Shown here one piece after another: positions 23,550-36,500 of a stretch of 64,000 bases of DNA. Source of the stretch: Paramecium octaurelia. Lineage: Eukaryota > Ciliophora > Oligohymenophorea > Peniculida > Parameciidae. Below the pieces are notes generated by a model that ran no database searches, was not told where the DNA came from, and was given only the letters and a program-made list of their open reading frames with translations. A program made the translations under genes and the position numbers. Position 1 is the first letter of the stretch. Every line of letters begins with the position of its first letter. The stretch lies in assembly GCA_905182995.1 (NCBI GenBank), contig CAJJDP010000054.1, forward strand, positions 254,964-318,963, in the 5' to 3' direction.

Positions 23550-25109
23550 CCCAAATTATTTAAAATCTTATTTTGTATTATCTGTTCCACAACAAAATGT
23601 GTGAGAACCAATAGGAAGAAAACATGCTTAACAACATTTTTTATTCTTTTTTTCTTTTTTATGAATCTATTATAGTTAGGGTTTCTTACCTTGGCAAAAA
23701 ACTAGTTTGATTAATCAGTTTTTATGTGAGAGGGTGGTATATAAATGCTCTATCTATTATCAACTCTATTTTATTATTGCTAAGCATTCTATTCTCTATT
23801 TTGTAGATTGTTTTATCTTAGGATATGATGAGACTACTTACAATTAACTTTATTGATCTTCACCACGTAATGGTTAAATTTCTGCATCTTAATTCTAATT
23901 AACCCTTTGTTCCTCAATTTATTGTATGTTAGATGGATGTTGAGATTGGCTAGCGTTTAAATTAACTTATGCTGTGAGTTCATTCATTGTATTTTTCAAT
24001 ATAAGAAAATTATCAGATAAAATTATTATTAATATGTTTATTTAATATGAAGGCTGCATAAGTAGAATAAATTTACTCAGCATCTATTATAATCTGCTAT
24101 TTTTGATTAATTAGTTTTATAAAATATAGAACAATCCATATAAAATGTATGAAAATGGCATTTCTATGTTTTATTCAAGGAGCAAAGTGTCAAAACTGAA
24201 GAAAATATTTTTCTTCTCAATTATTAACGAATTAATAATTTGATTGTGCTATTTTGACCAATATAATCAGTTAAATATTATATTTTTTTCATATTTAGCT
24301 TGTTTTAAAATTATATTTACAAGTAAAATTTAAACTACTCAACTCTAAGAATAAATAGTCTTGCTATTAATATTGTAAAGAATACTTATTAATTAAAATT
24401 GATATTTTTTACATCACTTTTTTTTTGAGTAGTTTCATATTCAATATTATAAACTCTATGGGTCTTATCCTTCAAATAGTCAATCGAATATCAAACATCA
24501 AGTTTTGTTAGGCAGTAACTAAGATAAGTATTTAATATTACAAAATTAATAAACTTCCAAGATCAAACTGTCCCTTTTTATTAATGATATGGTACATTAT
24601 TTCGTATGTCATAGCAATCTATCATCAATCAATGGAGCTTCCGAATTTCAAAAAGAATTTGTCTTTTCTAAATATGAAGTTCATACTTGTAGATTGAATT
24701 CAAATTCTTATGTCAAATCAGTTATATCTTAACATCATATGTCTTGTCTAATCTTATTTATTTCCATGTATTGCATAAACAGACTGCATATTCTCCTCTT
24801 CTTGGAGATTTTAATCAAATTTATGCAATCTATGATGCAATCAATAGAAGTTTAAAGAATAGAACTTTCCATAGAAACAATAATATTACATAAGATGTAA
24901 AACTCATTGATACTCATTTATACTAATGTATTTCTGCTTAGGGTTTTGATCTTCGTGATTTCAAGATTGGATTTGGGGGGCTTAAGAGATATTATATAAA
25001 AAATGTTATAAATAATCTTAATCTTATTATTGTTATATTTATATTTATTTATATTAATCACACTAAACTTAAATTGCTAACTGATGCTGTGTCCCAACTA
25101 GTGTGTTTG
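23550..25109. other. Gene-poor region with possible gene remnants
   Basis: No model I trust fits here. Plus-strand frames around 24590-25010 are open for long distances and have coding-like composition (one reads GDFNQIYAIYDAINRSLKNR and shortly after GFDLRDFKIGFGG), but they could not be joined to a start or a stop with ordinary micro-introns. They may be exons of an unrecognised gene or a decayed duplicate. The part 23550-24450 shows nothing convincing. A run of six G at 24974-24979 is unusual for this DNA. Confidence 0.35.
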
Positions 25110-25453
25110 TCAGTTCTTTTAAGGCTTATTAATTTTCTCAAACAAGCCTTATAGACAAATCTTTCCTCTTCGCATTCCCATAAAAAATGCTTGATTTTTT
25201 TAGTTAATGGGCGCATACTAGCAGTATAAATTGAATTAATACTATGTATAATGAGTAGAACTATCTTGGTGCATGGGAGTATGGCCAAAGTCCTAAAGGG
25301 ATAATGAGTATTGTTTACAATTGACTTTCCATCAGTTAACATTCTTGGCCACATTGAAGGCCAGCTGGGATGAATGATTTCCATTTGTTTAGTATTTGAT
25401 CTATTTGAATGATTAATATTTAATTTACTCAAAGGCACAGTCTTCATAATCAT
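25110..25453 (-). CDS. Small unknown protein (105 aa, one intron)
   Basis: The minus-strand frame starts at ATG 25451-25453. With a 26-nt intron at 25293-25318 it gives 105 residues and ends at TGA 25110-25112, with Gln coded partly by TAA/TAG after the intron (DFGHTPMHQDSSTHY, FMGMRRGKICLQGLFEK). If the intron is retained, the same start reads on for 131 residues to TGA 25058-25060 with no TAA/TAG at all. I do not recognise the family. There is no signal peptide or membrane segment. Further 5' exons are possible because the first codons look weak. The alternative frame upstream (reading CAFEQIKYQSFKQIKYQ) has good ciliate codon character, so the true 5' structure is open. Confidence 0.45.
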
Positions 25454-25726
25454 GCATCTACTTCAAACATGGAGTTGTGTCTACATTAATAATAGGGTAT
25501 ACCAAACACGGGAGGTACTGAAGAAGGCAATGTACCAAAATATAGATAACTCATAAATAAATATAAAAATAATAATAATATCTAATTAGAATTTTATTTG
25601 TATATAATTATTTTTAGATTAAGTTCTCGGTTGAATGCTTAGGGTGGATAATATGAATGAATAAAATAATTAAAAATAAAACTTGGAAGAAATTACAATA
25701 AATAATTTAATTTAAATATATAACTT

Positions 25727-27842
25727 ATGCAAATTCCTAATTAACATGGTACCAATCCTGAAGACCTTAAAATTACGAGAGATGTAATTGTTTCAATGAA
25801 TTTAGGAATTCAAAAAAATAGAAAAGGCAATGAAAAAGCCTGAATTCGCCGAATTGATGGGTGATTACATGAAGGAAATATCAGATCCGAAAAATAGGGA
25901 AGAATATGATTAATATTTGAAATAATTGGAACGAGAATCAGAATTGCCAAAAGGCATGAAGTTGATCAAACCTGAACCTCATTTTTGTGTTAAGACAACT
26001 ATTTGGAATAAACAAAATAGAAAGCATGAATAAAAAGTAAGGAATTTAATCTATAATTTAAGTTTTTTATTAACATATGCTCAACTGGTGTTATCGATAA
26101 GCCATAGTCAGAAACAATCACATAAAATGGATAAACTGGACAAAATTGGAAAATCCCCTATTCCATTGGTAAAATCAGATATGATCAAGACAAAAGTAAT
26201 ACTCCACATTTAATTTAGAGCAAAATGTATGCAATACCGTTGATGTAGCCTTTCATCCAAATACAATAGGTTTATGTTACAAGATGATAAATTTTAAAAA
26301 CCTAGTTTGTTCAACAGCACTTGAAGCATCAAGCAAACAACTTGGAGAAAGGAATGAAGAAATAAGCAAAGATTTTAAGGTTCTAAAACATACAAAATGC
26401 AAAGGAGGTGAGCCAGCTCTACTTCCTGTAAGGATTGATAAAAAGGGAAAACTTACAAACGAATTAGATAGTAGATAAGGAGGTTAAGCTAATGCTTAAA
26501 CAAAATTATAAAAGGACATCAACTAGATGAGAGAGGAGAATGATAAGATTAAGGAAGAGGAGAAATTAAAATAATAGTAATAAAAAGAACAATAAGCAGA
26601 AGAGGAAGAGGATATTAAGAAGGAATCTGATGAGATAGAATCTACAGCTGTTTCAAGACCAAAATATAGATTTATTTATTCTTATCCTGTTGAATACAGT
26701 GACTTCTTAGATTCTAGAGCCAATATGTCTATTAAATTACCAAATTAATTAGCATGTGAATTGAAAATGTAGAAAGTAGAAGCTATGAAAGAAATTCAAT
26801 TGGATCTCAGCAATCAAGCACTTGTTTTAGATGTGCCAAATAAGTACTTTTTGGACATTAAATTACCTTATCCTATAGAATAAAGTGAAGCATCAGCAAA
26901 ATTTGATGCAAAATCAAAGACACTGAAGATTAGAGCTCCTATATCTAAAGATTATTTAAAGATCAAATATTAAGAGGAAATTGATAGAATTAAGCAAGAA
27001 TAAGCCACATCTCAGAACGATGAGAATGAGGAACCTGAAATTAAATAAGAAATTTAGATTAAGTTCATCCCATAGGAACCTGAGGAATAACAAATCCAAG
27101 ACTAAAAGGTTCTTGTAGAGGAAATTGGTTCTTCTGAAAATAAGGATCAATAAAATCAAGAAATAGAAATATAAGAAGAAAAATAGTAATTTATTATTTA
27201 ATTTTAGAGAGAACTTTTAATAATTAACATTCAATCAAAGATAGGAAGGAAAACTATTATTTTTAATAATTCGTATTAAAGGGTACAACAAAGCAGAACT
27301 ATTGATAGAATATGATGAAAATGATCTTTGCATTTTACAAAAGTAAGTAGTAGATCAAATTGTCACAAATCAATTTTTGCATTTGAAACTCCAAAACAAC
27401 TCTGATTCATAAGTCGCTATCGACTATGTAACAGATTTTGTTATCTTAAAATTCGAAAGTAGAAATGAAGACAATATAATTTAAATATAGGAACAATGTA
27501 AATATAATTAAATATTAATTATTAGAGTATGCAAATATACCATATTCATAATTTTAAGAAAAGTTAACAGAATTAAGAGAGAAAAGACTGATAAAATAAC
27601 AACAGCAGTAATTGGAGCAAAGTAACAGTTAAGAATTAGAGATTCCTTATTCAAAAGAATAACAATAACAACCTGATAAATAAAAAAAGATAGAATATGT
27701 AGAATAACACAACGATGAAGACGATTAACCAGAGTTAAAAGTAGAAAGTCAACAAACTCTAATCAATAATTATCAATAGAGAAGAAACATTCAATTTTTA
27801 CGATTTTAAGAGATAATGCCAGAAATATTTGAGATTGATTGA
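25727..27842 (+). CDS. DNAAF2: Kintoun-like (PIH1 + CS) dynein assembly factor
   Basis: The N-terminal third is a PIH1 domain: the segment NWKIPYSIGKIRYDQDK followed by VCNTVDVAFHPNTIGLCYK matches the family core, as does ICSTGVIDKPQSE. A Glu/Gln/Lys-rich coiled linker follows, then a CS/p23-like beta domain (YPVEYSDFLDSRANMSIKL, LDVPNKYFLDIKLPYPI) and a further acidic, Q-rich tail. This is the Kintoun (DNAAF2) arrangement: a cytoplasmic HSP90 co-chaperone needed to preassemble axonemal dynein arms. Introns at 25784-25805, 26037-26062, 26196-26218, 27186-27207 and 27498-27525 give exactly 665 codons. The third restores the PIH1 motif. At 664 residues it is somewhat shorter than animal Kintoun. 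Another PIH-family member cannot be excluded. Confidence 0.85.
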
Positions 27843-28018
27843 TTATTATGTGAATATGTGTTATTTAATTTAATAATTATATATGAACACACATATAATA
27901 AGAAATGTGAGATCTAATGCAGAAGATTCATATAAATTGTAATATCAGTTTTGTGTTCCTAAGATAATGGATTTTAGTTACATATAAATCATAAATAAAT
28001 TCATTTTTTTTTTCTATT

Positions 28019-31000
28019 ATGGGTCGAAAAAACAGAAAAAAAGGAGGAAAAAACAGGCGTCATCAGCCCCCTCTACCACCATTAGGAGAAGATTTCAAGT
28101 AAAATCTTTATCTGGAAGGTATTAAGTATTTAACAATAAAAGCTTTGGAGGGCATCAATAAATTAAAACTTTCAAAAGAGCTCTTCCTTTAGAAATAAGT
28201 GAAGGAAGCTTATTTGTTATCAAAAAGCTGGTTGGAAACTTGGAAGATTCATGTTGGTTATGATGCCGTGTTTAAAGGTGATCAACCAGGAGGCAAGAAA
28301 TATGGAAGACAATAAATAGGAGAGATCAATAAGGACATAGTTGGAAATGCGGAATTATTTCATTCTGCACCAGAATTGTATTTTTATTTTGATCCTCCAC
28401 TGAATGATGTCCAACCTGTAAAAGATTACATCCTGATTACATAAGATGTTTGGGAATTCTTTAGTGAGAAATACAAGGGGAAGGCTGTAAAGAGGATATC
28501 AAACGAACAAGGAGAGTTTAGTTTGCTGATAATAAGTGTAATTATTTTAGTTGATACCTAAGCCCTATGTAATTTTTATGACTCAAGATAAGTTGAACGA
28601 AATTGGTGCACTTAATTAAAACTAGGTGACTAATTCCTTAGATTTGTTGAGAATGAGGAAAGCTTAAATGTTTAGTGAATGGAAATTCAGAGACTTGGAA
28701 ACCTATTGTTAATAAATAATGGAGAATCAAGATATTCAAATTTGGTTAATGAATCCTATATATGAATAAAATCAAATCAAACTGCAATTAATGAAGGCAA
28801 TTCATTAGAATAAAAATATACTGTTGGGTGAATAATTATTAGAAGCAGAATATTAGCAACTGCAATTATCTCAGTTTTTAAAAAACCATTTTATATTGGT
28901 AGTATTTTCAAATAAGGTTGAAATATCTTAATTGGATGTTAAATTCGATTTAAATTAAAATGGATGTTGCTTAAATTGTGGATCGAAGGCTATATTGAAT
29001 TATTCTTGTGCTTGCAAAAAAGTATTTTATTGTAGTGATACTTGCAGATATAAGGATTAAGAATTTCATTCAAGACAATGCACAAAAGCCTATGATTCAC
29101 AAGATGATGACGACTTTGATGCAATCACTTATGACAATCTTTCTACTAAATAGGGAGTAGGATTAGTCAATTTGGGTAATACTTGTTATATGAATTCATC
29201 CCTATAGAGTCTCTTTAGTGCAACTCACTTATAGGAATTCCTATCAAATAAATAATACTGGACCTAAAATACTATTAAACGAAATGTCCAATTAAATTAC
29301 AAATTAGAAAAGCTATTAAAAAATCTCCTGACTCAAAATAAAGCATTCTCTCCATATAGCTTCAGACAGTAATTGGCTCGAAAATATCCCTTCGTAAGAA
29401 TTCATATCCATATCTTAGTTTGGCAATAACTTTTAATAAGATGCCGCAGAATTTATATTATATTTGTTTGATGCATTAAATGAAGAGTTGATTTAGAAGG
29501 ATGGCTACTAGAAGCCTGAATTTGAATTGTAGTAGTAATTAGATTTAGGTGATGGTGACAAACCTGAACCTGAATAAGCAAATAGTGATAGCGAAGATGA
29601 TAGCAGTGAAGAACAAGAAAATAGTGAGACTAAGCCAGCACAATAATAGCAGATGTAATTCCATAAAAAAGTATAATAAAACGTAAATTAATTCATAATA
29701 TTTAGTAAATCAATAATGATAATTACGAGTAGGCTTTGGAGTTGATCCACAAATTAAACAGCTCATTTATTCTTAAGAATTATTTAGGAATCACTCGATC
29801 AGAAATTGAATGTCCCATTTGTGAATAAAAAACATAAAGTTATGAATAGTTTTTGATTTTGCCACTCTCATTAAATGCTACATCTTAATCTAAGCATTTA
29901 GTTGATGTATTTGTTATATCGAATGATTGGTATAAACCTTATGAAAAAATTGTTTATGAATATTAACCAAATCAAACTCTGCTATTAGAAGTTAAAAGAG
30001 ATATAGGAGAGAAATTAGGAATTGAAGCCACCTATCTATTAGGCGCATTTTGTTCTAATAGCATAATTGATATGTATTTGTTTCATGATGAGGATCATTT
30101 ATCAAAAGTGCTTAACGATAATAAAAATAGCTATTTTTGTTTATTTTAATTGGATCAGAGCATTTATTCCATAACTGATGAGGATTAATATTTTGATGTG
30201 ATGATCTACTCATTTGAAAAGAAGAATGCCTTCTCCTCTCAATGTGAGTATATATGTGCAGCCATACCCAAGATTCTAATTATCAAGAAATAATTTACTG
30301 CAGTTCAAATTTATCAATAAGTATGGAATAAACTTGGAGAACATTCCAAATCAGATTAACTTATGAATATTTAAATTGATGAGCCTTAACAAGCCAACAT
30401 ATTAAATTCATAATAGCTCAAAGAAGTCTTAAATTATCAGATTATAATTCAAACTAGATTACCATCTAAGATTCCTTGTCCATTTACGTGTGGCAAACAA
30501 TTTAAGAAAGATCAGAAACCTCATACGTGTGAATTGCCCTTCAATAACTCAACTACTTTGCATTAATATTTAGACAAAATTAATTATGCTAATGCCCATA
30601 CTTCATTATCAATAGAATTCTTAGAAAATGCAATCCCCAATACCTTAAGAATAGAATTTGAACCCAAAACAAACTACCAAAAACATGATAAATGTACAAA
30701 TGCATATGTATATTATAGCATTAAATGTATTAAATTTGATCGACAATTTCCAATCTAAAGAACCATTAATAGATGAAAATGCCTATCATTGTACAATTTG
30801 CAACGATCTAACCTTTGCTATCAAAACAATGAGCTTACAAAAACTACCTGATTAATTAATCATTCAACTCAAAAGATTTTAATATGATGAACATAAGGGG
30901 TTCTAGAAAAACAATATTCTTGTCACATATCCAGAGGACATTTAAATAAACTAAATAAATTATGAGTTATATGGTGTCGTGTTACATTTTGGTGGATTAG

Positions 31001-31137
31001 ACAATGGTCATTATACAGCGTATGGTAGAAGATAAAACAAATGGATTGAATTCAATGATGATACAACTAAAGAACTAAAATAGAATGATGTAATCAACGA
31101 CAAGAATGCATACATTCTATTTTATCAACAGAAATGA
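28019..31137 (+). CDS. Ubiquitin-specific protease with DUSP and MYND domains
   Basis: This is a 1006-residue deubiquitinase. The N-terminal DUSP-like region (residues about 20-190; SKSWLETWKIHVGYDAV, PKDYI-like core) is followed by a MYND zinc finger, CLNCGSKAILNYSCACKKVF then YCSDTCRYKDQEFHSRQC. The USP catalytic domain then starts with the Cys box GLVNLGNTCYMNSSLQSL and QQDAAEFILYLFDALN, and carries an acidic Ser/Glu insertion. It ends with CTICNDLTFA, QLIIQLKRFQYDEH, the His box GGLDNGHYTAYGR and NAYILFYQQK. Both catalytic Cys and His are present. Introns at 28538-28562, 29394-29418, 29683-29705 and 30694-30718 give exactly 1007 codons. The combination resembles USP4/15/32 plus the MYND finger of USP19. 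Confidence 0.93.
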
Positions 31138-31219
31138 TGTATATCTGATGTATTTTAAGATAAATCATTTTTATTAAGTGAATCGCAACCATTTAAAAAA
31201 AAGCTTCTATCTTTTTTAT

Positions 31220-31699
31220 TCAATTAAAAAGTTAACCACAAAATAATTACAAAATTCTCAATGTATTTTGACTATTCTAATTATTCTTTTACTCTCCATC
31301 CCCTTCTAAACTAAGAGTACAAATCTATGTAGTCTGCCATTCTTTCTAGTCATTTTCTAAGGCATTCCGAGAAATAGAGTACCTTTACTAAGTTTTATTC
31401 AGGAATTTAATTCTTATCGATAGATTCTACATAAATTTATGATTCTGATTCTCAGGGAGTTGAAATTTGGCTATTATTGAGTATGCAATTGAATATGCAC
31501 CTCTTAAATACCATGAAGAATGATAATAATTCAAGCTTATCTGATTATAGAATTTTGAAAATATTCTGAGGGATTAACTAGGTTTGGGGTGACACAGAAT
31601 CTTGATTGTTATTAAATATATATTGATGTATTGTTTGTCGTACATTTGCGTACAATAAGTGAGATTCGAAGAAGGATGGATTTTTAGAAGTTTTAACAT
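31220..31699 (-). CDS. Small basic unknown protein (159 aa)
   Basis: An intronless ciliate-code frame runs from ATG 31697-31699 to TGA 31220-31222 (160 codons). It begins MLKLLKIHPSSNLTYC, has a mildly hydrophobic middle (YLRGAYSIAYSIIAKF), and ends in a Q/N-rich tail. No known domain is visible. The frame uses TAA/TAG for Gln at the usual local frequency, which supports coding. It is convergent with the deubiquitinase gene (83 bp apart) and divergent from the homospermidine synthase gene. Confidence 0.55.
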
Positions 31700-31760
31700 T
31701 ATATAATATGATATTTTATTTTTATATTATAATATATTATATAATATTATATTATATTTG
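31700..31760. repeat. Palindromic A/T-only tract
   Basis: About 60 bases here are made of A and T with a single G, and contain overlapping inverted repeats such as tataatatattatataat and ataatattatattatat. It lies in the short gap between two divergent genes, so it may be part of their promoters or simply low-complexity DNA. Confidence 0.5.
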
Positions 31761-31940
31761 ATTTAAATGAAAAAAAAATGAATAATATGTTTAATCAGTG
31801 CTTTAATAATAGTACGCAACATAATTTATTATTAATTTATTTTGAGGGTATTTAAATCTTTTTGAAATGACTAGAGAAATTATATATTTTATTCAATAAA
31901 AATTCAAACACTTTTTTAAATCAACAAAGAGTTTAAGTTT

Positions 31941-33555
31941 ATGTCCTTGTCCTTGAAATGCATCTAGAGATTTGGTTCTTATCCTTTACCAAGGAAGATT
32001 GGAGTTTTAGGCTACGGTGCTATTGGGAGTGCTTTTGTCGAAGTTCTATTGAAAAACCACCCAAGTATAAAATTGTTTTTTATTCCTAGATGCCTAAATA
32101 GTTGCTCTGGATAAATATGATGCGTTTAGACCTAATGAGAATCGTTTCGAATGCATAATAGAAGAAAGAACCAAAGAAAATATAGGTGACACTCTCTCAA
32201 GGATGGGGTAATATAATTCATTAATATCTAGATTGCAAAGCGGAGATATTTTAGTGGATTTGTCAACAAACATTGAATTCTTATCGATTTGGCCATTGTG
32301 CGCGGAGAAAAAGATAAGATACATGAACACAGCCTTGGAACAATGGGAAGACAGTGAGGATGCCAATTCTTGTCCTAAGAATAGTGAAGAAGCATACAAG
32401 CTTTCATTAGGATACATTAAGGACAAGGCCAAATAATCGAAGCATTGGAATCCAAGGAGTGGAGCTACAAGCATTCTGGAGATGGGATTCAATCCTGGTG
32501 TAGTTTCACATTGTGTAAAGAGAGGATTAGAAGATTGTGCCAAGTATTACTTGAAGCATGATGATTAATTCAAGGATGTGAACAAATAATTGTTGAAGAA
32601 ATATTTGGAAGCTAGGAATCATTCTAAACTAGCCCAGGTGTTGGGGGTTCACACAATACATTGTTCAGAATATGATAATCAAATGATGAAGGATATTCCA
32701 AAAGATATTAATAATAAATTTTACAATACATGGTCCTGCAGAGGATTCTTGACTGAAGGACTCGTACCAATCTAAGTGGCTAGAGGCAGTCACGAGGACT
32801 CCCGAATTGAATCCATGTACACGATCAGAGATGGAAAGACTATTGTATCTACCAAGCCTTCAGTGCAGACATTTGCGAAGAGTTGGCTTCCAAATTAAGA
32901 TATTACTGGGGTATTGATACCTCATGGAGAGGCTTACAGTATCCAAGACTATTTGGCTGATCCTGAAACTGGATATGCCCCATCTTAGTATTACGTTTAC
33001 GATTATAATCCTTTGGCCAAGAAATTTATATCTGGTCTTCCAAAGAATGCTGATCTCAACAACACTCATCCTGAAATGGAAGTCATTCACCCAATCAACC
33101 ATCCTACTTTGAGAGGGGTTGACAAGGTTGGTGCCATGATCATCATGAACAACAACCGAGGCTGGTGGACTGGCAGCATTATGGATGAGGTCGATAGTTC
33201 GATGTTATTCAATGGAAGATTTGGACCCACTGTTTTATAAGTTGTGGGAGGAGTTTATGCAGGATTTTTATGGAGTTGTATCAATCCAAATATTGGATCA
33301 CATTTCCCAGAGAGTATTGACACTGATTTCCTTTTGAGCATTGTAATTTAATTGTCATAACTATTAGGGGTAACCAATGATGGGCAGATTTGTTTCGGTT
33401 AATGTGGATTTGACTAAGACATCCATTAAAGATTGTCATAAGTTGCAGAGCTTCATTTGTAACAAGCAGTGATTATTTAATAATTATTATTCAATTATGA
33501 ATTAATTCCATTAAACTAGTTGAATATAATAACTTTAATCACTGATTAATTGTGA
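31941..33555 (+). CDS. hss: Homospermidine synthase, bacterial type
   Basis: The NAD-binding Rossmann start KIGVLGYGAIGSAFVEVLL is followed by family-typical blocks: MNTALEQWED, GFNPGVVSHCVKRGLED, HTIHCSEYD, NTWSCRGFLTEGLVPIQV, GVLIPHGEAYSIQDYL, MIIMNNNRGWWTGS and VVGGVYAGFLWSCINP. These match homospermidine synthase (EC 2.5.1.44), which makes sym-homospermidine from putrescine and spermidine or two putrescines, in the saccharopine-dehydrogenase-like superfamily. One intron (32065-32089, 25 nt) gives exactly 530 codons. The protein is about 50 residues longer than the bacterial enzyme, mostly a short N-terminal extension and the last 30 residues. This family is mainly bacterial, so lateral origin is plausible; the intron, codon use and base composition are fully host-like, so any transfer is old. 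The stop is 13 bp from the stop of the next, convergent gene. Confidence 0.92.
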
Positions 33556-33568
33556 AATATATATATAT

Positions 33569-36500
33569 TCAATAGATAGTATTTTCCATTCTTGATTATA
33601 CGTGAGATGACTATTTCTTAAGTTACTGTTCAAGATTCATTCCAAAAGATTCCACTCTTTTTTACTTCTCAGCCTTATAATTGATGATGCAAAATATTAT
33701 AAAACTACAACTTATGATCAAGGGCAAACCAATCAAAAATATAAATAACAGCCATTCCGTTGTTATATAATGATGATATCCCGTATTTGAAATCGTGATA
33801 TCCATACACAAACCTTGGATCTCATTTAAATTGCTAGGACACAATTACACATTCAATACACTCTAAGGAGTACTATTCTAATCAGCCTAATTTATTTATT
33901 GATCACTCAAATTACTAATAATGTAAACTGATCATTGAGATGAAACCACCTCAATTAAAAGTCCTATTAGTTATAGTCTTATTCCAAAATTAACATTCGA
34001 ACATGCTCATTCAAATACCCCTTTTGTATGTCTAACAACATTAGATTTCCTTATATCTAAGCAGCCTGGATAACGGACTTCACTGAATGATTTATTTAGT
34101 ATTCGCCCCTTAAGAACAATTTAACAAACTGAGTTTGCTCAGAGTAGTTTCTAGATGCATTTCTACAACTGATAGCGAAATACTAGTTATAGGATGCCTT
34201 CAATGATCCAGGGGGACTCTGACACTGTGTGTATTGTCTATATCAAATTCTAAGCTTACTTGAAAATCTATTCAATCTCAATTCGCCTCTGAATTTGAAC
34301 TAAATCAAAACTGAGGGAATCCGTAGTTACATTAACTGTATAAGTCGACTCGTTCTGAAATTAAACTTCAGTGTCAATGTATGTGAATTCAATTTGATTC
34401 TTAATAACATTACTCACTAAATACATAAAATTATCAATTTACTTAGTTCTTTGATGTTTAGAGTATCCACATTTATCAACTTATATTATGGCTGCTTTTT
34501 CGTTGCGTATATGAAACTTATCTATAACTTATACAGATTAAATGAGTATTGATCATTGAATATTAACTCAATAATCGTTTCAATCTTGATATCATTAGCA
34601 TTCTGAATGATGCAACCCTTAACGCAATACATCTAAAAATTGTTAACGATCAACGTATTTCTATTAAAATTAGCTGCTCCAATCACATCCAAAAGTGATC
34701 CATTCATTAATGAACTCTAACTCTAATCTAAGTATCCATAGAAGATACAAATTAAGTTATCTCTGGCTCGGTCTTCAGAATCGTATCTTTTATTTCCCTT
34801 TACCATAGCGGTTACAGTAATAAATTTATACTTTGGTTTGAACTGAATTGGGAAATTAATCATCTTCACATCCTCCAAAATAAAAGAACTTTGATTTTGG
34901 TACAAGAAATCTTTGAAATTGACATTTAAAAAGAAGAAATTGTCCAAAAACTATTTTTCTATTGGTTGGTTATCCGATAGGATAGTAAAACTCAATTGAT
35001 TAATTTAGCTGGTGACGTTGACTCTCACCATCATAGATTAGCAAAATAAAGCTATAATGTGGATGGCTGATAATTCCGCAATTGACAATGGATTAATAAA
35101 GGATTTAGTACAATTATTCACAGTTGGTTAATCTTAATCAAAAAATACATTCTTGATCTCATCATAATCTATGGTACTCTAAATTACTTATTTATGATCT
35201 ACGTTATAAGATATTTTACATTAGGTTTGAGGAATATCTATTATGCCTATGGTTTCATCTCCCAAAATGATTAAATACTCCTTTGACACACTTGTTCCTA
35301 GAATTGTCTAATTGATCTTAAATCTAACCAAATTATCATCCTATTCCATGATGAATGGCACAATTTTTATATTGTAGTCTTTGGCACTTTACAATTAATA
35401 ATTAAAAATAGGGCCAGAATAATAATCCATGATTTTTAGTTCAGTTGTATAATTTGTCTTGTAGATTTTGATTTCTTCCAACATTTTTACACTCTTCTCT
35501 ATCATCGTATCCTAATATCTAAAACTACCGTTGATTGTCAGGGTTTCTATAAATATATATTAATATTATAGTACTTTATACACTGTAACTTAATGCAGAT
35601 TAAGCATTGATTGCAACTGAGAATTAGTTATCAATGTTGGTTGGATCAGAAGCAATCAGTTCAAATTCAAGCATTTTATTAAAGTAGCAATTTATGTCAG
35701 CATTTGCAAATTACAGACAGTAAAGGAAGGATTGCATTTTTGGATAGCATATAGTTATTGGTTCTGATTCAATTGGATATTTGTGAATTGCATGTAATCT
35801 ATCTGATCCAGTCTTTGACAAATCATATATATACAATTCATTGGGCTTATTGGTTGGTACTATTAACATATAATAATTTATATGGGTTTCATTAGCATTG
35901 ATAATGCTGTTAAATTAGGGTAGCATAGAATCGAACTTGATATCTTGTAAGTTGTCTATTGTGTATAGTGTTATTCTGTCATCTACAACCACTAATGTCA
36001 GAATAGGTTTCCTAAGTTGTAAGACAAAGAATTTAAAATTGTGACTCAATTGACCCAATTCAATTTCTGAGATTGTTGTCCTAAAATGATTTGCTTGAAA
36101 ATGGGTTGTCAATTGGATCTTGTATAATTTATTTTGATGACTTCCTAGAATGATGTCATTCTTTAAAAATTGAAAATTCAATTATCGAAATTTACGATCA
36201 ATTTCTATGGTAACCACATCTTTAAAATAGATGTCAGTATAATAGATTGTGTTGTTTGTGGTGAAAAATAAATTTATGAAATCCAAATCTACAAATACTT
36301 CATGTTATGAATCGTGGAGTGGATATTCAACATTCTTACATTCAAACTCCAATAAGTCTTCTTCCACTCTCAACATTTTCAAGACTGTGTAATAAGTTGT
36401 TTTCTAATAGAATATTACATAATATGGGGAAATGCTGACGATCTTCTACACAATATTGACTGATGAGCAATTTAAGGAGTAGATTTTCTGAGTAAAATAA

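Noticed and set aside
32094-32543. 149-residue minus-strand open frame
   Set aside because: It lies antisense within the homospermidine synthase gene, whose conserved motifs run through the same bases on the plus strand.
33662-33844. Stand-alone 60-residue membrane protein
   Set aside because: Under the ciliate code it is the C-terminal membrane helix of the giant protein at 33569-38302 and continues past the TAA at its apparent end.
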